10,070 nucleotides of DNA from Prevotellamassilia sp. (GTDB lineage Bacteria > Bacteroidota > Bacteroidia > Bacteroidales > Bacteroidaceae), in assembly GCA_018383375.1 (NCBI GenBank), contig JAHAWW010000059.1, positions 1-10,070 of the forward strand, read 5' to 3'. The position numbers and the translations under genes were made by a program. Below the pieces are notes generated by a model. That model was not told where the DNA came from, did no database searches, and was given only the letters and a program-made list of their open reading frames with translations. How positions within the stretch are numbered: position 1 is the first letter of the stretch; the number at the start of each line of letters is the position of its first letter. Below, in pieces: positions 6,081 through 10,070 of the stretch.

Positions 6081-7111
6081 TTTTGAGATTTATACCAGGC
6101 CACACTCTCTTCCACGCCTCGCTCGAGTGGATATTGCGGCGTGTAGCCGAGGTCTTTTTGTGCGTCACTGATGTCGGCACGCCAGTTACGCTGTTTCATA
6201 ATCTTATATTTGTCGCCGTTGAGTGTGGCCGTTTTGCCGCGCCACTTGGCCCAAGTGCCTGCGATGCCGCAAACTGTCTTGAGCACCCATAGCGGCGCCT
6301 TGATGTGGACCACGTGTTTCACGCCGAGATGTTTTTGCAGCAAGTCTGAGAAGGCTCGCGAGGCGTATTCTCCGCCGTCGGTGAGGGCGTAGGCTTTGCC
6401 GCATCGACCTTTTTCAAGGGCAAGGAAGATAGCCTCTACGAGATCGGCGACATAGATGAAGGTGATGACTTGCCGGCGATAGCCCACGGCGAAGTCGACG
6501 TGGCTCTTGATGCTTTTGGCCATCATGAAATAGTCGCGCTCACGCGGTCCGTAGACGCCGGTTGGGCGAACGACAACATAGTCTAAGCCTTGAATGCTGC
6601 GCAGAGCGGCCTCGGCCTGCAGCTTAGAGCGGCCATAGGCGGTGTTGGGCTTTGGTGTGTCGAGGGCTGTAATGGGGGCATAATCTTTTTCGTGGAGCGG
6701 TCCGCACACGCTGAGGGAACTCACAAAGACCAAGCGGCCGTTGAGTGCTCCGGTAGTTATCAAGGCTCTGACCAGACGCTCAGTGCCTCGGGTGTTGATT
6801 TCAAAAAAATCGTCGTCGCAGCGGCATTTTGTAGCTCCTGCGGCATGCACCACGGCCTGCCACGGTCCATATTGGGTCACATGGTCGGCGAGTTGGCTCG
6901 TCAGTCTGGTATCGTCAGAGAGGTCGAGCGTGATGAAGCGGATGCGCTCGTCGGTCAGATAGCGCTTTGAGCTCGAGGCTCTCATGGCGGCCCACACTTC
7001 AAAGCCCAGTTCGAGGCCTCGTGCCACGATGAAACTGCCGATAAACCCACTTGCACCCGTCACCAGCAGGCGGCGGGGTGTGGATGGGGTTGATGTCGTA
7101 GGGTTGGTCAT
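6071..7111 (-). CDS. NAD(P)-dependent epimerase/dehydratase (extended SDR family)
   Basis: This is a Rossmann-fold oxidoreductase or epimerase of 346 residues. VTGASGFIGS (17-26) is the glycine-rich cofactor loop (G19, G22, G25). VVHAAG (87-92) follows the fourth strand. FVSSLSV (129-135) supplies the catalytic serine, YGRSK (159-163) the Tyr/Lys pair (Y159, K163), and VRPTGVYGP (181-189) the substrate-side motif. The C-terminal part (FIYVADLVEAI, then DISDAQKDLGYTPQYPLERG) is typical of extended SDRs. No signal peptide; cytoplasmic. ATG at 7111 is 3 nt after the murI stop, and its 3' end overlaps the PAP2 start by 10 nt. Such overlap with a PAP2 gene hints at a shared lipid or isoprenoid pathway. 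Members of this class reduce ketones such as 3-ketosphinganine or dihydroflavonol-like substrates, or epimerise nucleotide sugars. The linker chemistry is unresolved, so I give no gene symbol. Confidence 0.9.
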   Translation of the reverse strand: MTNPTTSTPSTPRRLLVTGASGFIGSFIVARGLELGFEVWAAMRASSSKRYLTDERIRFITLDLSDDTRLTSQLADHVTQYGPWQAVVHAAGATKCRCDDDFFEINTRGTERLVRALITTGALNGRLVFVSSLSVCGPLHEKDYAPITALDTPKPNTAYGRSKLQAEAALRSIQGLDYVVVRPTGVYGPRERDYFMMAKSIKSHVDFAVGYRRQVITFIYVADLVEAIFLALEKGRCGKAYALTDGGEYASRAFSDLLQKHLGVKHVVHIKAPLWVLKTVCGIAGTWAKWRGKTATLNGDKYKIMKQRNWRADISDAQKDLGYTPQYPLERGVEESVAWYKSQKWL

Positions 7112-7114
7112 GGT

Positions 7115-7951
7115 TTAGAGTTCGACGTGGTCCACTTGGATGGGTTCGTGCATAAAGAGTGAGGCACTCTCGCGAAACTTCTCGGCGTCTTCGGTGGTGA
7201 AATAGCGACACGTACCGCCGCGCGAGAGTGACTGGTCCATATCTGTGTGGCGTGCGAGGTAGCGACGGAGGCTGTCGGCCACATATTCGCCCTGGGGCAC
7301 GATGCGCACGCCGGCCGGAGTGTATTTCACAATTTTGTTCATCAAAAGCGGATAGTGTGTACAAGCCAGCACGAGCGTGTCGATGTCGGGGTCTTGCCGC
7401 AAAATACCTTCGATGCGTTTTTTCACGAAATAGTCAGCGCCGGGCGAGTCAAACTCATAGTTCTCCACCAAAGGCACCCACATGGGGCAGGCTTGTCCGG
7501 TCACGACTATGTCGGGGGCAATCTTATGGATTTCCATACCGTAGGAGCCCGAATTGATTGTGCCGGCCGTAGCCAAGATGCCGACGTGGCGGGTCTGCGT
7601 CAACTCACACACCACCTCAACCGTGGGGCGTATGACACCCAATACGCGCAGTCCGGGCTCCATATGGGGCAGGTCGTTTTGCTGAATGGAGCGCAAGGCC
7701 TTGGCCGAAGCGGTGTTGCAGGCCAAGATGACAATGCGGCAACCACGGGCAAAGAGGGCCTCAACGGCTTCAAGCGTGTAACGATAGATGACGTCGAACG
7801 ACCGGCTGCCATAAGGCGCACGGGCATTGTCGCCCAAATAGATGTAATCATATTCGGGCAATAGCTGCCTCATTTGCCTCAGAATGGTCAAGCCGCCATA
7901 GCCGGAGTCAAACACGCCGATGGCGCCTGATGGCGTGAGCGATTGGTTCAT
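7115..7951 (-). CDS. murI: Glutamate racemase
   Basis: MurI interconverts L- and D-glutamate in the cytoplasm and supplies the D-Glu of the peptidoglycan stem peptide. The 278-residue length is normal. Diagnostic segments are IGVFDSGYGGLT (11-22, with D15 and S16), YLGDNARAPYG (38-48), LACNTASAKAL (76-86, catalytic C78) and VLACTHYPLL (194-203, catalytic C197 and H199); both cysteines of the two-base mechanism are present. ATG at 7951 gives a natural N-terminus, and the upstream side is A-rich rather than carrying a Shine-Dalgarno, as is usual in Bacteroidetes. The gene heads the tight seven-gene run and is separated from ompH by 192 bp of repeats. In many Bacteroidales murI follows bamA and ompH genes, so the ompH-murI order here is partly conserved. 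A -7 box in the spacer was sought and not found. Confidence 0.97.
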   Translation of the reverse strand: MNQSLTPSGAIGVFDSGYGGLTILRQMRQLLPEYDYIYLGDNARAPYGSRSFDVIYRYTLEAVEALFARGCRIVILACNTASAKALRSIQQNDLPHMEPGLRVLGVIRPTVEVVCELTQTRHVGILATAGTINSGSYGMEIHKIAPDIVVTGQACPMWVPLVENYEFDSPGADYFVKKRIEGILRQDPDIDTLVLACTHYPLLMNKIVKYTPAGVRIVPQGEYVADSLRRYLARHTDMDQSLSRGGTCRYFTTEDAEKFRESASLFMHEPIQVDHVEL

Positions 7952-7965
7952 AAGCTTTTTGTTTT

Positions 7966-8029
7966 GAGACGAAGAGTCGAAAAGACTAAAAGACGAAGAG
8001 TCTAAGAGGCAAAGAGTGTGAGAGATTAG
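7966..8029 (+). repeat. 8-bp tandem array (RAGNCNAA), plus-oriented block of spacer B
   Basis: Exactly eight consecutive 8-bp units without any phase slip: GAGACGAA, GAGTCGAA, AAGACTAA, AAGACGAA, GAGTCTAA, GAGGCAAA, GAGTGTGA and GAGATTAG. The first six match RAGNCNAA fully; the last two decay. The block begins 14 nt upstream of the murI start codon. Unit AAGACTAA also occurs at 356-363 and, inverted, at 436-443. Because copies differ from one another, replication slippage at this site should be rare. Confidence 0.85.
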
Positions 8030-8100
8030 AGATTGACAGCATAACCCAGGCTTGAGACCTTGGCTGATATTTCAGTTCTTATAGGACTTGCCGACCGCTT

Positions 8101-8140
8101 ATGGTCTTTTAACCTCCTGCTCCTTTGAGCTTTCAGACTT
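8101..8140 (-). repeat. Diverged 8-bp array (RAGNCNAA), minus-oriented block of spacer B
   Basis: Read on the minus strand from 8140, five in-phase units follow directly after the ompH stop: AAGTCTGA, AAGCTCAA, AGGAGCAG, GAGGTTAA and AAGACCAT. Four match RAGNCNAA with a single departure each; the middle one is poor. Taken alone this would be weak, but period, orientation and position (3 nt after the stop codon of the upstream gene) repeat what is seen at 420-451. Between this block and the plus block lie 71 bp (8030-8100) in which I see no gene. Confidence 0.55.
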
Positions 8141-8143
8141 CGT

Positions 8144-8716
8144 TTATCTGTCGCGGGTCAAGATGAGTTTTTCCACCACGTAAGGCGTAGCGTCTTCGGT
8201 GAGTCGTGGGTTGACAAAAGGCATCGACGGGGTGTCGAGATTGACAATGCCGGCATAGCCTCGCTCCAATCCCACGGCTTGAATGGCGGCGTTGAGCCGC
8301 TGGCGTATGGGAGCCTCCAAGTCGATGGCGGCTTGGCTGAGCAAGCTGTCGGCCTCGTGGCGAAATGCCAGACTGCGCTCCATGGCGGCTTGCAAGTCGC
8401 GCTGACGCTTGAGCAAGATGTTTTGAGGAAACTCTTTCTGTCCTTGCAAAAACTCGGCAAATTGGCGTTTGAACGTTTCTTCGTTGTAGTCAATCTCTTT
8501 CTCGTATTTGGCCCGGAGGTCGGCCAGGCGCGTTTGCATCGTGGCGTATTCGGGCATGGCGTGCAAGAGAGAGTCATAGCGCAACGTGCCAAAACGGAGC
8601 ACCTCTTTTTGTGTTTCAGATGCTGAGATGGCCACGGGCTGCACGTCTTGAGCACGAAGCGGTGTGGCCACTAAGGCGAGCAGCAGGCAGAGCGATGATA
8701 AGAATGTTGTTTTCAT
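8144..8716 (-). CDS. OmpH/Skp-family periplasmic chaperone
   Basis: This Skp-like protein (190 residues) should hold unfolded outer-membrane proteins in the periplasm before BAM-mediated insertion. Residues 1-22 are a signal peptide (MKTTFLSSLCLLLALVATP then LRA, cleavage before Q23). The mature part opens with LRFGTLRYDSLLHAMPEY (about 40-57), typical of Bacteroidetes OmpH. A charged, probably coiled-coil helical region follows to about residue 135 (YEKEIDYNEETFKRQFAEFL, then ILLKRQRDLQAAMER), which would form the tentacle arms. The end returns to beta-rich sequence with GYAGIVNLD and MPFVNP. ATG at 8716 is chosen over an upstream in-frame ATG at 8833, since only 8716 puts the signal peptide at the N-terminus. 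A candidate -7 box lies 62 nt upstream. The next gene is murI, across a repeat-filled spacer. Family assignment is secure; chaperone activity is inferred from the family. Confidence 0.92.
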   Translation of the reverse strand: MKTTFLSSLCLLLALVATPLRAQDVQPVAISASETQKEVLRFGTLRYDSLLHAMPEYATMQTRLADLRAKYEKEIDYNEETFKRQFAEFLQGQKEFPQNILLKRQRDLQAAMERSLAFRHEADSLLSQAAIDLEAPIRQRLNAAIQAVGLERGYAGIVNLDTPSMPFVNPRLTEDATPYVVEKLILTRDR

Positions 8717-8778
8717 AATTAGACTGATGTCGGGTTGTGGGACGTCGGCGCCATGGTGGGCCTTCGCCTTTTCGTGGG

Positions 8779-8786
8779 CAAAATTA
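8779..8786 (-). promoter_or_regulatory. Candidate Bacteroidetes -7 promoter element for ompH
   Basis: The minus strand reads TAATTTTG, matching the TAnnTTTG -7 consensus of the Bacteroidetes primary sigma factor. It would give a 5' leader of roughly 55 nt for ompH. No TTTG -33 element is seen at the expected distance. The sequence AATTTTGC occurs twice in a row here, 10 bp apart, so the upstream copy could confuse the call. Confidence 0.4.
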
Positions 8787-8816
8787 CGCAAAATTCGGCG
8801 TTTGAGGGGCGTGGCC

Positions 8817-8837
8817 CTGCAATTTGCAGCCAATTGG
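8817..8837. promoter_or_regulatory. Two abutting perfect palindromes upstream of ompH (possible operator or 3'-end structure)
   Basis: CTGCAATTTGCAG (8817-8829, 6-bp arms around one base) is followed at once by CCAATTGG (8830-8837). They lie about 30 bp upstream of the candidate -7 box and about 28-48 nt past the M18 peptidase stop. They could be a regulator site for ompH or part of the peptidase message's 3' structure; a small GGGC/GCCC stem-loop abuts at 8807-8817. No U-tract follows, so a simple terminator is unlikely. Confidence 0.35.
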
Positions 8838-8864
8838 AGTCTTTATCGCGCCGACAGAGACGGT

Positions 8865-10070
8865 TCAAGCCAACTCGTAGAAGCGGGTGAAGGCCTTGAT
8901 GCAATAGAGATGATCGTCGACGCTACCGGTCTCGCAGGCACTGTGCATGGCCCAGATGGGATTGCCCATATCCACACCGACGAGGGGGAGCGAACTGCTC
9001 AGCGTGTTGCCCAACGTAGAGCCTCCGGCCACCTCGCTGTGATTGACAAACTTCTGGCAGGGCACACCGGCCTCGCTACAAATGCCGGCAAAGACGGCGG
9101 CCGAGTAGGCGTCGCTTAGGTATTTTTGCTGGGCATTGTATTTGATGACCGGTCCGCCACCCATCACGGGATGATTGGTGGGGTCGTATTTTTCGTTGTA
9201 ATTGGGATGCCAGGCGTGGGCATTGTCTGCACTGACCATAAAAGAGCGCTCGACGGCACGGAAATAGTCGTCTTTAGTGCCACCCTGTGCAGCCACGACA
9301 CGCTCCACCAGACTGGCGAAGAACGGACTGCCGGCACCTTGTTTCGTTCCGTTGCCCACCTCTTCGTTGTCGAAGACGGCGAGGATTTTGGTTTTTGTCT
9401 CGGCGTTGCGCGATGAGGCCAAAAGGGCTTCAAGACCGGCGTGGACCATGCTGAGGTCGTCGAGACGGCCCGACGACACAAATTCGCCCGAAAGGCCCCA
9501 GCGATAGGCTGGGCTGACGACGTAGAGCGAGAGGTCGAAGTCAATAATATCGGTTGCCGACACGCCCAGCTCTGCGGCCAGAAGGTTCGTGAGCGTCTCT
9601 CCGGGGTTGGCGCCGGCGGGACTTATGCCGATGATGGGGAGCATGTCTTTTTGTTTGGAAAGCTTCACCCCTTCGTTCACCTGTCGGTTAAAGTGGATGG
9701 CCAGATTGGGTATCTGCAAGAGGGGGCGGTCTATGCGCAACAGACGGCTGACAGGCCGCAACGGGTTGTCGCCGCGTACGATGACCCTGCCGGCAAGGCT
9801 CAGCGGCCTGTCCATCCACGTGCTCAAGATGGCTCCGCCGTAGGCTTCGGTGTTGAGTTTGACCACTCGGCCGTCGCCGGTCATTTCGGCATTGGGCTTA
9901 ATCCGGAAGGTGGGCGAATCGCAGTGTGCGGCAATGATGTGTGCGCCCGTTTCGGCGAGGGGACGGCTACCGAGTTCGAAGGCAAAGAGAGCCGAGTCGT
10001 TTTTGGTGACATAAAAGCGGTCGCCGGGTTTGGCGGCGGTCATGGCGTCGGCCGCATTGATTTTTTTGTA
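8865..10070 (-). CDS. M18-family metalloaminopeptidase (aspartyl aminopeptidase-like), N-terminus cut by the window edge
   Basis: This cytosolic binuclear-zinc aminopeptidase removes N-terminal residues from peptides, acidic ones in the best-known relatives. Numbering from the in-frame ATG at 10043, ligands and motifs are in family order: AAHCDSP (H40, D42), WMDRPLSLAG (76-85), SGRLDDL (D195), DNEEVGNGT (E227, E228), SADNAHAWHPN (D273), NHSEVAGGSTLG (334-345) and AMHSACE (H367), so the metal site looks complete. The frame stays open past 10043 to the window edge (YKKINAADA), and the family normally has a further 40 or so residues before this point. The codon at 10043 is therefore internal and the gene is partial at its 5' end, with 401 codons visible. 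No signal peptide can be judged. It ends 148 bp before ompH and is probably a separate transcription unit. Confidence 0.93.
   Translation of the reverse strand, partial: YKKINAADAMTAAKPGDRFYVTKNDSALFAFELGSRPLAETGAHIIAAHCDSPTFRIKPNAEMTGDGRVVKLNTEAYGGAILSTWMDRPLSLAGRVIVRGDNPLRPVSRLLRIDRPLLQIPNLAIHFNRQVNEGVKLSKQKDMLPIIGISPAGANPGETLTNLLAAELGVSATDIIDFDLSLYVVSPAYRWGLSGEFVSSGRLDDLSMVHAGLEALLASSRNAETKTKILAVFDNEEVGNGTKQGAGSPFFASLVERVVAAQGGTKDDYFRAVERSFMVSADNAHAWHPNYNEKYDPTNHPVMGGGPVIKYNAQQKYLSDAYSAAVFAGICSEAGVPCQKFVNHSEVAGGSTLGNTLSSSLPLVGVDMGNPIWAMHSACETGSVDDHLYCIKAFTRFYELA

Noticed and set aside
7247..7864. Plus-strand reading frame of about 205 codons opposite murI
   Set aside because: It lies entirely within murI, which is certain, and shows no family motif.
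7952..8143. TRAP-like RNA-binding site made of GAG repeats
   Set aside because: TRAP sites have triplets separated by 2-3 nt, not an 8-nt period, and the GAG-rich strand is mostly the untranscribed one.
8717..8833. N-terminal extension of OmpH
   Set aside because: The upstream in-frame ATG would bury the signal peptide and cover the candidate -7 box.
10041..10043. ATG at 10043 as the true start of the M18 aminopeptidase
   Set aside because: The frame remains open to the window edge with family-like sequence, and the usual N-terminal residues would be missing.

Overview
The window reads as chromosomal DNA of a member of the Bacteroidales, most like a fairly G+C-rich Prevotellaceae-type anaerobe; I would not go below order or family. 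The signs are the protein set (a Bacteroidetes-type OmpH/Skp next to murI, a rhomboid with the typical Bacteroidetes C-terminal tail followed by a membrane-anchored endonuclease/exonuclease/phosphatase protein, an exported bleomycin-hydrolase-like peptidase, a Bacteroidales-style GH33 sialidase), the lack of clear Shine-Dalgarno sequences, and a TAnnTTTG-type -7 box before ompH. All ten genes lie on the minus strand, so transcription runs from high to low coordinates. No RNA gene, insertion sequence, phage gene or CRISPR array is visible.

In order of transcription: an M18 aminopeptidase lacking only its N-terminus at the right edge (10070-8865); a 148-bp gap with abutting palindromes and a candidate -7 element; an OmpH/Skp periplasmic chaperone (8716-8144); a 192-bp repeat-filled spacer (7952-8143); then a tight seven-gene run: murI glutamate racemase, an NAD(P)-dependent SDR/epimerase, a PAP2 (AUR1/Ipt1-like) membrane protein, an exported C1B cysteine peptidase, a GT23/NodZ-like predicted glycosyltransferase, a rhomboid protease and a membrane-anchored EEP hydrolase. 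Spacing within the run is 3 nt, a 10-nt overlap, a 1-nt overlap (TAATG), then 44, 25 and 32 nt. A 150-bp repeat-filled spacer (311-460) follows, and then the first 103 codons of a secreted GH33 sialidase that leaves the window at base 1.

Functionally this is mostly envelope biology: D-glutamate for peptidoglycan (MurI), outer-membrane protein chaperoning (OmpH), probable lipid or isoprenoid phosphate chemistry (SDR plus PAP2), a possible glycosyl transfer step, intramembrane proteolysis, and two exported hydrolases (C1B peptidase and sialidase) for peptides and host glycans.

The most unusual structure is not a gene. Both spacers larger than 149 bp carry arrays of a degenerate 8-bp unit, consensus RAGNCNAA, in two opposed blocks: a minus-oriented block just after the stop of the upstream gene and a plus-oriented block just before the start of the downstream gene. 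In the 311-460 spacer the blocks form a long imperfect hairpin. The shared period, consensus and layout at two sites 7.6 kb apart suggest a dispersed intergenic element family that I cannot match to a named one. No stretch over 300 bases lacks a gene.
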